Shown: piece after piece, positions 1 to 6,943 of the stretch
Numbering within the stretch: the first letter of the stretch is position 1
Layout: each line of letters opens with the position of its first letter
Source: Actinomycetota bacterium
GTDB lineage: Bacteria; Actinomycetota; Actinomycetes; Nanopelagicales; Nanopelagicaceae
Direction of reading: 5' to 3'
Assembly: GCA_947465365.1 (NCBI GenBank)
Contig: CANIAV010000028.1
Coordinates: 1-8,482, forward strand
DNA: 8,482 nt
Program-made: the position numbers and the translations under genes
The notes under the pieces: model-generated
Seen by the model: the letters and a program-made list of their open reading frames with translations, nothing else
Database searches by the model: none
Told to the model about the DNA's origin: nothing

Positions 1-291
1 GGCTATAGCCGCGAAGCTGCACTTCGTTACTCGTTCTTATTGGCTTTACCTGCGGTATTCGGCAGCGGACTTTATGAATTAAAAGGTGCCCTCGGTGAAG
101 ATTCGGCAAATCAAGTATTTAGCCTTCCTGAAACGATGGTCGCAACAGTAATCGCATTTGTTATTGGCTATGCCGTAATCGCTTGGTTACTTAAATATGT
201 GACCACCAAGAGCTTTGCCCCATTTATTTATTACCGGATCGCCTTAGGCTCTCTAGTTCTCGTGGGACTAGCATCGGGAGTCATTGGATAA
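1..291 (+). CDS. uppP: Undecaprenyl-diphosphatase UppP (BacA family), C-terminal part
   Basis: The reading frame is open from the first base and ends at TAA 289-291, so only the last 96 residues are present and the start lies outside the window. The fragment begins GYSREAALRYSFLLALPAVFG, which matches the part of UppP just after the conserved PGxSRSG motif (SR..A.R.SFLL..PA..G). At least two hydrophobic segments follow, around MVATVIAFVIGYAVIAWLL and IALGSLVLVGLASGVIG. UppP is an integral membrane enzyme that removes a phosphate from undecaprenyl diphosphate to recycle the lipid carrier for peptidoglycan synthesis. The catalytic N-terminal motifs are not visible here. The stop codon overlaps the start of the next gene by one base (TAATG), so the two are probably co-transcribed. 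A TTG at 40 is in frame but is an internal leucine, not a start. Confidence 0.9.
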   Translation, partial: GYSREAALRYSFLLALPAVFGSGLYELKGALGEDSANQVFSLPETMVATVIAFVIGYAVIAWLLKYVTTKSFAPFIYYRIALGSLVLVGLASGVIG

Positions 292-1523
292 TGAAGAACT
301 GGTCGGGCACGGTAACTTTTCAAGATTCTCATACACATGCTCCGGCAACGGTTGATGAGCTCGCCAAGATAGTTGCAAAAGAAGGAAAGATCCGAGCACG
401 CGGCAGCGCCCATTGCTTTAACGCCATTGCAGATACCAGTGCGGTTTCAGTTACTTTTGAAAATATGTCGCAAGAGATTGTTATAGATAAAGATCGGGCA
501 ATCGTTACCGTTCCGGCCGGTATGAAATACGGAGAACTTGCAGTTGCACTGCATGATCGCGGTTGGGCGCTCCATAACATGGCATCGTTGCCACATATTT
601 CAGTCGCTGGTGCCATTGCAACTGCAACGCATGGTTCTGGCGTGGGCAATGGAAATTTAGCAACCGCAGTTCGTGGACTGGAGATCGTTCTGCCTGGCGG
701 AAATATCAAGACCGTAACTTCGCAAGATCCAGATTTTGCAGGTTTTGTAGTCGGCCTAGGTCTGGTTGGAATCGTTAGCAAAGTTGATTTAGCAATTGAG
801 CCAACTTTCAACGTAGAACAGACGGTTTATCGCGGGATGTCACGCGAAACATATGCAGCCAACCTCGATGAAATTATGTCGCTGGCATATAGCGTCAGTT
901 ACTTCACAACTTGGGCAGCTGCTGGTGGGGGAGAAGTTTGGGCGAAGTTTCGAAGCGGTGTTAAAGCACCCGCAGGTTTATTTGAGGCTTATCCCGCAAC
1001 ATCTAATCGCCATCCGCTGCCAGGTTTAAATCCAGAACCTTGCACTGAACAGATGGCCGTTAGCGGACCATGGCATCTGCGTTTGCCGCATTTTAAAATG
1101 GAGTTCACCCCAAGTGCGGGCGATGAGATACAGAGTGAGTTCTTTGTCGATCGCAAAGATGCACCAGCTGCAATTGCTGCCCTAGAAAAGATTGCACCAC
1201 AGATAAATGAGATCTTATGGGTTACCGAAATTAGAGCGATTGCGGCAGATAACTTATGGATGAGCCCGCATTATCAGCGCGATTCAATAGGTATTCACTT
1301 CACCTGGAAGAAAGTCGATGCCGCCTACGAGATAGTTAAAGTCGTAGAAGCCGTGCTTGCGCCATTTAAGTACCGACCACATCTCGGTAAAGTCTTTTCG
1401 GCAAGCCCAGAATATCTAAAGTCGGTTATGCCAAAGATGGATGATTTTATGAAATTAGTGCAGCAGATTGATCCAGAAAACAAGTTCGGAAATTCTTTTA
1501 CAGATAACTTGCTGGGGCGTTAG
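291..1523 (+). CDS. aldO: FAD-linked alditol oxidase (AldO / xylitol oxidase-like, VAO family)
   Basis: This 410-residue protein is close in length and order of motifs to Streptomyces AldO (about 418 residues), which oxidises alditols such as xylitol and sorbitol at C1 with O2, giving an aldose and H2O2. The N-terminal FAD-binding domain covers roughly residues 15-175. His41 in RGSAHCFN matches the histidine that carries covalent FAD in AldO. The substrate-site residues I recall for AldO all have counterparts: Ser99 in NMASLPHIS, Glu313 and Arg315 in TEIRAIAAD, Thr338 in HFTW and Lys367 in HLGKVF. HGSGVGNG (114-121) is the conserved flavin-contacting segment. No signal peptide or membrane segment is seen, so it is probably cytoplasmic. 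The start ATG overlaps the uppP stop by one base and has a GGGAG at 276-280. A sugar-lactone oxidase (gulono- or arabinono-lactone) is the main alternative, but the whole-length likeness to AldO is better. The true substrate is not shown by sequence. Confidence 0.85.
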   Translation: MKNWSGTVTFQDSHTHAPATVDELAKIVAKEGKIRARGSAHCFNAIADTSAVSVTFENMSQEIVIDKDRAIVTVPAGMKYGELAVALHDRGWALHNMASLPHISVAGAIATATHGSGVGNGNLATAVRGLEIVLPGGNIKTVTSQDPDFAGFVVGLGLVGIVSKVDLAIEPTFNVEQTVYRGMSRETYAANLDEIMSLAYSVSYFTTWAAAGGGEVWAKFRSGVKAPAGLFEAYPATSNRHPLPGLNPEPCTEQMAVSGPWHLRLPHFKMEFTPSAGDEIQSEFFVDRKDAPAAIAALEKIAPQINEILWVTEIRAIAADNLWMSPHYQRDSIGIHFTWKKVDAAYEIVKVVEAVLAPFKYRPHLGKVFSASPEYLKSVMPKMDDFMKLVQQIDPENKFGNSFTDNLLGR

Positions 1524-2206
1524 ATCTCAAGCTTGTAGCCAAGTCCGCGGATAGTATGAATAATCGTTGGATTTGCTGGATCTGATTCAATCTTGGCGCG
1601 CAAACGCTTGATGTGTACATCTAAAGTCTTGGTATCGCCGAAGTAATCATTACCCCATACCCGGTCTATTAATTGGCTACGGGTTAAAACGCGGCCGCTA
1701 TTGCGCATCAAATACTCAAGTAACTCAAACTCTTTAAGAGGGAATGTTACAGCAATTGAATTTACAGTGATCTGATGTTTATCAAGATCCATACGAATCG
1801 GGCCAACTGCTAATTCATGGCCATCATCTGCTGGATGGGCATCAAATGAATTACGGCGCATTACCGCTTTGATGCGGGCCAGTAGTTCGCGCGATGAATA
1901 TGGCTTTGTTACATAATCATCTGCGCCAAGTTCCAGGCCTACGACCTTATCGATTTCGGAATCCTTAGCAGTTAACATAATGATTGGCACTTGGGATGTA
2001 GAACGAATTACGCGACAGACTTCAGTGCCTGATACTTCAGGGATCATCAGATCCAGAAGAATTAAGTCAGGGGAGAACGAGTTAAAAGATTCGATCGCTT
2101 GGGTGCCATTGACGGCAACTTCAACTTCGTAGCTCTCCTTCTTTAAAAGATAGGCAAGGGCATCTGAAAATGAGATCTCATCTTCAACTATAAGTATTTT
2201 TGTCAT
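1520..2206 (-). CDS. regX3: Response regulator RegX3/PhoP-like (OmpR family), phosphate regulon
   Basis: The product has 228 residues. The receiver domain (about 1-118) has the acidic pocket E8-D9-E10, phospho-acceptor Asp52 in ILLDLMIP, Thr79 in MLTAKDSEIDKVVG and Lys101 in DDYVTKPYS. A winged-helix DNA-binding domain fills about 130-228, with PLKEFELLEYLMRNSGRVLT, the TKTLDVHIKRLRAKIE recognition region and a terminal RGLGYKLE wing. Likeness to mycobacterial RegX3 runs through both domains, including KDSEIDKVVGLELGADDYV. It should be the DNA-binding output of the adjacent kinase and the likely binder of the PHO boxes at 3293 and 6900. Its ATG overlaps the senX3 stop by 4 bases (ATGA, 2203-2206), and an AGAGGA Shine-Dalgarno about 7 nt upstream lies inside the end of senX3. 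Its stop overlaps the end of the convergent alditol oxidase gene, leaving no space for a terminator between them. Streptomyces would call the same family PhoP. Confidence 0.95.
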   Translation of the reverse strand: MTKILIVEDEISFSDALAYLLKKESYEVEVAVNGTQAIESFNSFSPDLILLDLMIPEVSGTEVCRVIRSTSQVPIIMLTAKDSEIDKVVGLELGADDYVTKPYSSRELLARIKAVMRRNSFDAHPADDGHELAVGPIRMDLDKHQITVNSIAVTFPLKEFELLEYLMRNSGRVLTRSQLIDRVWGNDYFGDTKTLDVHIKRLRAKIESDPANPTIIHTIRGLGYKLEI

Positions 2207-3264
2207 CTTTCATCCTCTTTTTGAGACTGGATCGGAAGGCGAATAGAGAAGGTGCTGCCAACATTTTCGGAGCTCCATACCGAAATCTCACCACCATGTT
2301 TGGTGATGATGTGTTTAACAATAGATAACCCAAGTCCAGTGCCGCCGGTTTCACGAGAGCGTGCTGGGTCAACGCGATAGAAGCGTTCGAAGATTCTTTC
2401 TACTTCTGCCTCCGGTATCCCAATACCCTGATCAGCAACAGAGATCGTGATGATTTCATCTTGAATAGAAGTACTGATTGCAACCTTGGTTTCAGCGGGA
2501 GAATAATTGATCGCGTTCTCAATCAAGTTATGAATTGCCATAGTTAATTGATCACGGTCTCCAAGGATTATTCCATCTTCGGATTCTTGGAAAGTAAGTG
2601 TTATCTGCCGAGAGTCAGCGGTTGTGCGGCATTGATCGAGGGCTTCTTTAATAATGTCGGATGCGGAAAGCAGCTGCGCTTCTTTCAGCGGATCAGAATC
2701 CTGGACGCGAGAAAGTTGAATAATTTCTTGGACTAAATCTGTAAGGCGCTTGGCTTCGATCTGCATACGGGCAGCAAATCTTGAGACCGCTTCAGAATCA
2801 TCTTTAGCGCCAAGGACTGCTTCGCTCAGTAATGAGAGAGCGCCAATCGGAGTCTTTAACTCGTGGGAAATATTTGCAACAAAGTCACGTCGCACATCAT
2901 GAACGCGTTGGGCTTCACTTTCATCGCGCAATAAGACTAAAACTAATTCATTTTCGGTTAATGGAATGACGGTTACTGTTATTTCACGTTTACCTTCACC
3001 GATTGGACCACGTGCAATTTCAATAGTGCCGGTCTGTTTAATATTTGTTCTGCGAACTACGCGGATCGATGCAAGAAGTTCTTCACTTTGAATTCGACCA
3101 TCGCGCAGAATTCCGAGCTGTTCGGCTTCAGGGTTGGTGAAAATGGCTACTTCGCCAGGTGCAACAACCAGGCTGGCCCCATCTAATTGATTGAGGGCGC
3201 TGACTAGCAAAATGGGTAGTTCACGCTGAACTTGAGCCTCATCTGCCTTAGCGCGGCGCCACAT
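2203..3264 (-). CDS. senX3: Sensor histidine kinase SenX3/PhoR-like, without membrane segments
   Basis: This 353-residue kinase has a PAS-like N-terminal region (about 16-115), a dimerisation and phospho-acceptor domain with His134 in FVANISHELKTPIGA, and a HATPase domain with the N-box NLIENAINYSP (246-256), D-box ADQGIGIP (277-284), F-box ERFYR and G-box GGTGLGLSIVKH (307-318). Likeness to mycobacterial SenX3 extends to VRRDFVANISHELKTP and EVERIFERFYR. SenX3 proteins normally begin with a hydrophobic membrane anchor; here the protein starts MWRRAKADEAQVQREL and contains only a short LPILLVSAL stretch, so it looks soluble. The start is well fixed: an in-frame TAG stands four codons upstream (3276-3274), and a -10 hexamer sits 6 nt before the ATG, so translation is probably leaderless. 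It is expected to sense phosphate through the Pst transporter and PhoU rather than by binding phosphate itself, and to phosphorylate RegX3. Confidence 0.93.
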   Translation of the reverse strand: MWRRAKADEAQVQRELPILLVSALNQLDGASLVVAPGEVAIFTNPEAEQLGILRDGRIQSEELLASIRVVRRTNIKQTGTIEIARGPIGEGKREITVTVIPLTENELVLVLLRDESEAQRVHDVRRDFVANISHELKTPIGALSLLSEAVLGAKDDSEAVSRFAARMQIEAKRLTDLVQEIIQLSRVQDSDPLKEAQLLSASDIIKEALDQCRTTADSRQITLTFQESEDGIILGDRDQLTMAIHNLIENAINYSPAETKVAISTSIQDEIITISVADQGIGIPEAEVERIFERFYRVDPARSRETGGTGLGLSIVKHIITKHGGEISVWSSENVGSTFSIRLPIQSQKEDER

Positions 3265-3270
3265 ATCCGA

Positions 3271-3299
3271 ACTCTATAGCCACAAAGGGCCAGTTCACC
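3271..3299 (-). promoter_or_regulatory. Putative leaderless promoter of senX3-regX3
   Basis: On the minus strand, TAGAGT (3276-3271) fits the actinobacterial TANNNT -10 consensus and is followed by 6 nt and then the ATG of senX3, so transcription would start at or next to the A of the ATG. With a 17-nt spacer the -35 position falls on GGTGAA (3299-3294), which is the complement of the first PHO-box unit. No Shine-Dalgarno is evident. Regulation by whatever binds the PHO box is therefore likely, but the sequence does not say whether it would activate or repress. Inferred from pattern only. Confidence 0.6.
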
Positions 3300-3314
3300 T
3301 TCCGTTCACCTAAT
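3293..3314 (+). promoter_or_regulatory. PHO box, two perfect GTTCACCT units in the senX3-phoU divergent region
   Basis: GTTCACCT occurs at 3293-3300 and again at 3304-3311, exactly 11 bases apart. This matches the known Streptomyces PHO box, built of 11-nt direct-repeat units with a GTTCACC core bound by PhoP. A weaker GTTAA sits in the same 11-base register at 3326. The units face phoU, and the first one also occupies the -35 position of senX3. The likely binder is the adjacent RegX3. Confidence 0.85.
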
Positions 3315-3341
3315 CGTGGGGCTGCGTTAATGGGGTGCGCC

Positions 3342-3347
3342 TAGCGT
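3342..3347 (+). promoter_or_regulatory. Putative -10 element of the phoU-pstCAB operon, leaderless start
   Basis: TAGCGT fits TANNNT and ends 6 nt before the phoU ATG at 3354. The bases between (CCGACC) contain no ribosome binding site, so a leaderless mRNA is the simplest reading. No good -35 hexamer is seen about 17 nt upstream (GGGCTG, 3319-3324), as expected for a promoter that needs an activator. The last perfect PHO unit starts 38 bases before this hexamer, the same distance as at pstS. Confidence 0.6.
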
Positions 3348-3353
3348 CCGACC

Positions 3354-4004
3354 ATGCCCTTAATTAGATCCGTATTCCAAGACGAACTAGATAGCGTTTC
3401 ACAAACCCTCTTCGAGCTAAGCGTGATGGTCTCTGACTCAATGGCGAAAGCAACGCGTGCCATTAGTGAAAAAAATCTTTCACTTGCCGAAGAAGTTATT
3501 ACCAACGATGAAAAAATTGACACCGTGCAACACGATTTGGATGCACGCATCATTGACATCATTGCGCGCCAACAACCAGTTGCTTCGGATTTGCGTGCAC
3601 TTGTAACTGCACTTCGTATGTCGGCTGATCTGGAACGTATGGGCGATCTCGCTCACCACGTTGCCAAGGTTGTAAGACTGCGCCACCCAGCAGGTGCCGT
3701 CCCGGATCAAATCTTGGGACTTATCGAATCTATGGGAGTTACTGCTGAAAAGATTGCAACCAAGACAGGTGTTGTAATTTCAACTCGCGATGTAGCACTT
3801 GCTGCGCAAGTTGAAAAAGATGATGATGAGATGGATCTACTTCATCGCCAACTAATTTCCGCACTTATCGCACCAACTTGGGAACATGGCGTAGAGACCG
3901 CCATCGATCTAACTTTGCTCGGTCGCTATTACGAAAGATATGCCGATCACGCAGTATCTGTTGCGCGTCGCGTAATCTTCTTGGTGACCGGAAAATTTGC
4001 TTAA
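3354..4004 (+). CDS. phoU: Phosphate signalling protein PhoU
   Basis: The 216-residue product has the usual PhoU length and two similar three-helix halves (about 5-110 and 118-213). Each half carries the metal-binding E/DxxxD pattern of the family: E94-RMG-D98 in MSADLERMGDLAHH, and E194-RYA-D198 in LLGRYYERYADHAVS. PhoU is a cytoplasmic peripheral protein that damps phosphate uptake and helps keep the histidine kinase inactive when phosphate is plentiful, probably by contacting PstB and the PAS region of the kinase. It is the first gene of phoU-pstC-pstA-pstB and lies divergent from senX3 across an 88-base control region. The ATG at 3354 is chosen because translation from it gives the canonical N-terminus and because of the -10 element 6 nt upstream; no Shine-Dalgarno is present. 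In many bacteria phoU is the last gene of the pst operon, so its leading place here is worth noting. Confidence 0.95.
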   Translation: MPLIRSVFQDELDSVSQTLFELSVMVSDSMAKATRAISEKNLSLAEEVITNDEKIDTVQHDLDARIIDIIARQQPVASDLRALVTALRMSADLERMGDLAHHVAKVVRLRHPAGAVPDQILGLIESMGVTAEKIATKTGVVISTRDVALAAQVEKDDDEMDLLHRQLISALIAPTWEHGVETAIDLTLLGRYYERYADHAVSVARRVIFLVTGKFA

Positions 4005-4005
4005 T

Positions 4006-4986
4006 ATGTCAAATGCAACTTTAGTTCCTGAAGCGCGCAAGATTTCCACAGAGCCACGTCGCTCAGATAAAGTCTTTCGCGGAATCGTTACGACTGGGGG
4101 GCTTTCCTCGCTCGTAATTCTTGGGCTAATTGCACTTTTCTTGGCATATCGCGGATATGAAGTTTTGCAGCAAGAAGGTTTAGGTTTTATAACTAAGGCC
4201 GAATGGGCGATCACAACAGATGATGCCGGGAATGTGCTGGAGAGCCACTTTGGGCTTTCGGCTATGTTGGTCGGAACCATCCTTTGTTCATTAGTTGCAG
4301 TAGTTATCGCGCTACCGATCTCAGTATTCTCAGCGCTCTTCCTCAATTTTTACGCGCCAAATTGGATGAAGAAGATATTGATCGCCATCGTCGACATGAT
4401 GGCTGCTTTTCCATCTATCCTCTTTGGAATCTGGGGCTTCTTGGTCTTAATGCCAAGTGTTGAATACTGGGGAAAGTTAATAAATAAATATTTGGGTTGG
4501 ATCCCACTTTTTGAAGTAAAACCATATTTCTTTACCCGATCACCATTTGTTGCCGGCGTAGTTCTAGCAATCATGATTATCCCGATCATCACATCGGTAT
4601 CTCGTGAAATATTTGCACAAGCTCCGTTAGATCGAATTCAAGCTGCATTTGCCCTTGGGGCAACTCGCTGGGCGATGATCAAAGCTGTTGTAATCCCACA
4701 TGGTCGTAGTGGCGTTATTGGTGGAGCGATGCTCGGACTTGGTCGCGCGATGGGTGAAACGGTTGCCGTTTACACAGTATTAAATATCGTCTTCCAGATT
4801 AACTGGCACGTTTTGCTAGGAGCAGGCGGCAACGTCGCATCTTTAATCATTCTCAAATTTGGTGAAGCAAGCCCATATGAAATCAAAGCGCTGATGGCAG
4901 CTGGATTGATTCTTTTCTTATTAACCTTGGTGGTAAATGCGCTAGCAAATGTAATTGTTAAATCAACTGGAAAGTCAGGGCGATGA
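4006..4986 (+). CDS. pstC: Phosphate ABC transporter permease PstC
   Basis: From ATG 4006 the protein has 326 residues. It has a charged N-terminus, a first membrane segment at about 30-48 (LSSLVILGLIALFLAY), a periplasm-side stretch ending near GLSAMLVGTI, then the binding-protein-dependent permease domain with further hydrophobic segments at about 85-114, 124-149, 180-198, 236-262 and 295-318. The cytoplasmic EAA-type loop that docks on PstB is IQAAFALGATRWAMIKAVVIP (211-231), followed by the PstC/PstA-type GRAMGETVAVY (246-256). It forms half of the inner-membrane phosphate channel. A TTG at 3997 is in frame but lies within the end of phoU; ATG 4006, one base after the phoU stop and with GGAAA at 3990-3994, is the better start. 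The stop overlaps the pstA start (ATGA, 4983-4986), which implies translational coupling. Confidence 0.94.
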   Translation: MSNATLVPEARKISTEPRRSDKVFRGIVTTGGLSSLVILGLIALFLAYRGYEVLQQEGLGFITKAEWAITTDDAGNVLESHFGLSAMLVGTILCSLVAVVIALPISVFSALFLNFYAPNWMKKILIAIVDMMAAFPSILFGIWGFLVLMPSVEYWGKLINKYLGWIPLFEVKPYFFTRSPFVAGVVLAIMIIPIITSVSREIFAQAPLDRIQAAFALGATRWAMIKAVVIPHGRSGVIGGAMLGLGRAMGETVAVYTVLNIVFQINWHVLLGAGGNVASLIILKFGEASPYEIKALMAAGLILFLLTLVVNALANVIVKSTGKSGR

Positions 4987-6026
4987 CAACTACCGCAGTT
5001 CCAACCAAACCGTGGGCTAAGAGTCCAAGAGATCGCATCCGTGATTTTTCGTTTGCGATACTTGCGATCGCTTTTTCATACGCATTTGTCGGGGTAACTG
5101 CGATGAAAGGCAAGCTGGCCTATGCCGCCATCTTAATTATCGCTTATGCATTAATTACTGGAGTTTTTGCTTTTGTAACTCGCGGCGGGCCAGCTGCAAA
5201 AGATGCCGTTATAAAGAGCTGTGTAGCCATTGGAGCAATCCTTACCGTTCTACCTATCGCCAGCATTATCTTTACCGTATTGAAAAATGGCCTGCCCGGT
5301 ATTCATTTATCAATGTTCACAAATGATATGTCAATGGCTACGCCAACTGATCCAATCGCTACGGGTGGCTTATTGCATGCGATTACCGGAACGCTAACCA
5401 TGGTCTTGTTAGCGCTGATCATGAGTGTGCCAATTGGTATTTTAACTGCGCTGTATTTGACTGAAATCAGCGGAAAGTTTGCTGGTCCAATTCGCTTCTT
5501 AGTTCAAGCGATGAGCGGTGTGCCGTCAATTGTTGCGGGTCTATTTATCTTGTCTGCGGTTCTTTATCCAATCACAAAGGCTTATTCGGGGCTAATGGGC
5601 GCACTTGCGCTAACTATTTTGATGATTCCAACAATTGCTCGTACTTCTGAAGAAGTACTTCGCTTGATTCCAAATGATTTACGCGAAGCTGGAACAGCAC
5701 TTGGTGGCACACAATGGCGCACAGTCGCAATGATTGTTTTGCCAGCTGCCCGTAGCGGATTGATGACAGCAGTTATCTTGGGCATTGCCCGTATTGCTGG
5801 CGAAACTGCGCCGATCCTGCTTCTTACAGGTGGCGGCGACAAGATAAATCCAAACGCCTTTAACGGTCCGATGGGATCGCTTCCTTATTACATCTGGAAG
5901 TCATTTAATGCTGGTTCACCTGAAGCGTTGACCCGTGCTTGGGCTGGCTTATTGGTTTTAATGGTTTTAATCCTAATTCTCTTCACTGCAGCACGTGCGC
6001 TATCAACCCGAAAGGTTTCCAAATGA
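4983..6026 (+). CDS. pstA: Phosphate ABC transporter permease PstA
   Basis: The product has 347 residues, longer than the roughly 296 of E. coli PstA. The extra length is N-terminal: two hydrophobic segments (about 23-40 and 46-66) come before the core, an arrangement I associate with some actinobacterial PstA proteins. The core begins with a segment at about 81-99, then the permease domain with segments near 133-160, 176-197, 203-218, 256-282 and 319-336. The EAA-type loop is [22 protein letters not shown] (233-254), followed by [14 protein letters not shown] (267-280), which pairs with the matching element in PstC. It is the second half of the phosphate channel. The start codon overlaps the pstC stop by 4 bases, with GGAAAG at 4969-4974 upstream; the stop overlaps the pstB start the same way (6023-6026). 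Confidence 0.94.
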   Translation: MTTTAVPTKPWAKSPRDRIRDFSFAILAIAFSYAFVGVTAMKGKLAYAAILIIAYALITGVFAFVTRGGPAAKDAVIKSCVAIGAILTVLPIASIIFTVLKNGLPGIHLSMFTNDMSMATPTDPIATGGLLHAITGTLTMVLLALIMSVPIGILTALYLTEISGKFAGPIRFLVQAMSGVPSIVAGLFILSAVLYPITKAYSGLMGALALTILMIPTIARTSEEVLRLIPNDLREAGTALGGTQWRTVAMIVLPAARSGLMTAVILGIARIAGETAPILLLTGGGDKINPNAFNGPMGSLPYYIWKSFNAGSPEALTRAWAGLLVLMVLILILFTAARALSTRKVSK

Positions 6027-6898
6027 TCCAGACTCCTGAAAGCGAGAAAGAAATGACCTCATCTGCGCAACCTAGTTCGTTGGCAAGTGTCGCAAATGCA
6101 AAGTCACCACGTACTCAACCAACCAAGGCGACAGGAACTGGTCTGGAAACTCGCGGAATTCATGCCTGGTTTGGCAAGAACCATGTGCTTTCAAACGTCA
6201 ATCTGGAATTTGCTGCAGGGTCTGTAACCGCACTGATTGGTCCATCTGGTTGCGGAAAATCTACCTTTATTCGCACCATCAACCGCATGCACGAATTTAT
6301 TCCAGGTGCTGCAATGGCCGGTGAGGTTTTGCTAGATGGCAAAGATGTTTATGCACCTGGCGTTGATGTAACAAAGATTCGTCTTCAAATTGGTATGGTC
6401 TTTCAGAAGCCAAACCCGTTCCCATCAATGACTATTGGTGAGAACGTACTTTCTGGAATCAAGCTGGCTCAGCTTAAGGTCGAGAATAAAGATGAGTTGC
6501 TCGAAGAGTGTTTGGTACGTGCTGGCTTATGGAATGAAGTGAAGGATCGCCTAAATACTCATGGTGGATCTTTATCAGGTGGACAACAACAAAGACTCTG
6601 CATCGCACGAGCACTGGCTGTACGCCCACAAGTTTTATTGATGGATGAGCCATGTTCAGCACTTGACCCAGGATCAACTTTAAGAATTGAAGAAACGATC
6701 CGCGAGCTATCGGACACCATGACTATCGTCATCGTTACCCACAATATGCAGCAGGCGGCCCGTGTATCTGATTACACCGCCTTCTTCCTATCTGATGGTG
6801 GCCCAGGTGAGATGATCGAAGTTTCCCGTACAAGTGAGATTTTCTCTCAACCCAAGGATCAGCGCACCGAAAATTACGTAACCGGCCGATTCGGATAG
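6023..6898 (+). CDS. pstB: Phosphate ABC transporter ATP-binding protein PstB
   Basis: The ATPase that powers PstCA. All nucleotide-binding motifs are intact: Walker [10 protein letters not shown] (73-81), Q-loop VFQKPNPFP with Gln128, signature SLSGGQQQR (183-191), Walker B VLLMDEP with Glu209, D-loop SALD (212-215) and switch His240 in VTHNMQQA. The PstB-type features [17 protein letters not shown] and the ENYVTGRFG tail are present. The 291-residue product carries about 40 residues of Ser/Thr/Ala/Pro-rich sequence before the fold begins at [10 protein letters not shown], making it longer than the usual 250-260. ATG 6023 is preferred: it forms the ATGA overlap with pstA and has GAAAGG 7 nt upstream. 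ATG 6053 is a weaker alternative that would drop ten residues. A still longer in-frame opening at 5939 lies wholly within pstA and is not supported. Last gene of phoU-pstCAB; no terminator is seen before pstS, so readthrough is possible. Confidence 0.95.
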   Translation: MIQTPESEKEMTSSAQPSSLASVANAKSPRTQPTKATGTGLETRGIHAWFGKNHVLSNVNLEFAAGSVTALIGPSGCGKSTFIRTINRMHEFIPGAAMAGEVLLDGKDVYAPGVDVTKIRLQIGMVFQKPNPFPSMTIGENVLSGIKLAQLKVENKDELLEECLVRAGLWNEVKDRLNTHGGSLSGGQQQRLCIARALAVRPQVLLMDEPCSALDPGSTLRIEETIRELSDTMTIVIVTHNMQQAARVSDYTAFFLSDGGPGEMIEVSRTSEIFSQPKDQRTENYVTGRFG

Positions 6899-6899
6899 C

Positions 6900-6943
6900 C
6901 GTTACCTGTTGTTCACCTAAAGGTTGGCCAACGTTTGCCTAAT
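6900..6943 (+). promoter_or_regulatory. PHO box of pstS, four 11-nt repeat units
   Basis: Four 8-mers stand at exact 11-base steps: CGTTACCT (6900), GTTCACCT (6911), GGTTGGCC (6922) and GTTTGCCT (6933). The second is a perfect match to the actinobacterial GTTCACC core and the fourth is close; the first and third are weaker. A GTTAA two steps further on (6955) keeps the register. The array starts one base after the pstB stop. The third unit also forms a perfect 10-base palindrome (GTTGGCCAAC, 6923-6932). The likely activator is RegX3; several units could load several dimers and give strong induction of pstS. Confidence 0.8.

Noticed and set aside
329..811. 160-codon open frame on the minus strand opposite the alditol oxidase gene
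   Set aside because: It is the antisense shadow of a well-conserved gene; its translation is low-complexity and resembles no family I know, and no promoter or ribosome site supports it.
3909..4346. 145-codon minus-strand frame across the phoU-pstC junction
   Set aside because: It lies opposite two clearly real genes and its protein has no recognisable motif or start signal.
5641..5658. Perfect 8-base inverted repeat (GTACTTCT, 2-base centre, AGAAGTAC) within pstA
   Set aside because: It lies in codons for a stretch just before the conserved EAA loop (RTSEEVL) and is explained by coding sequence; there is no T-run and no reason to see an operator in mid-gene.
5914..5921. GTTCACCT inside pstA, identical to a PHO unit
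   Set aside because: It is a single copy; the 8-mer 11 bases on (5925) does not match, and the next GTT is 13 bases away. It codes for conserved PstA sequence (GSPEA).
5939..6022. 28-residue upstream extension of PstB
   Set aside because: It lies entirely inside the pstA reading frame, encodes nothing PstB-like and ignores the ATGA overlap and GAAAGG site at 6023.
6923..6932. Palindrome GTTGGCCAAC between pstB and pstS as a terminator or separate operator
   Set aside because: The stem is only 5 bp with no loop and no T-run, so not a terminator. It coincides with PHO unit 3 and is better treated as part of that array.
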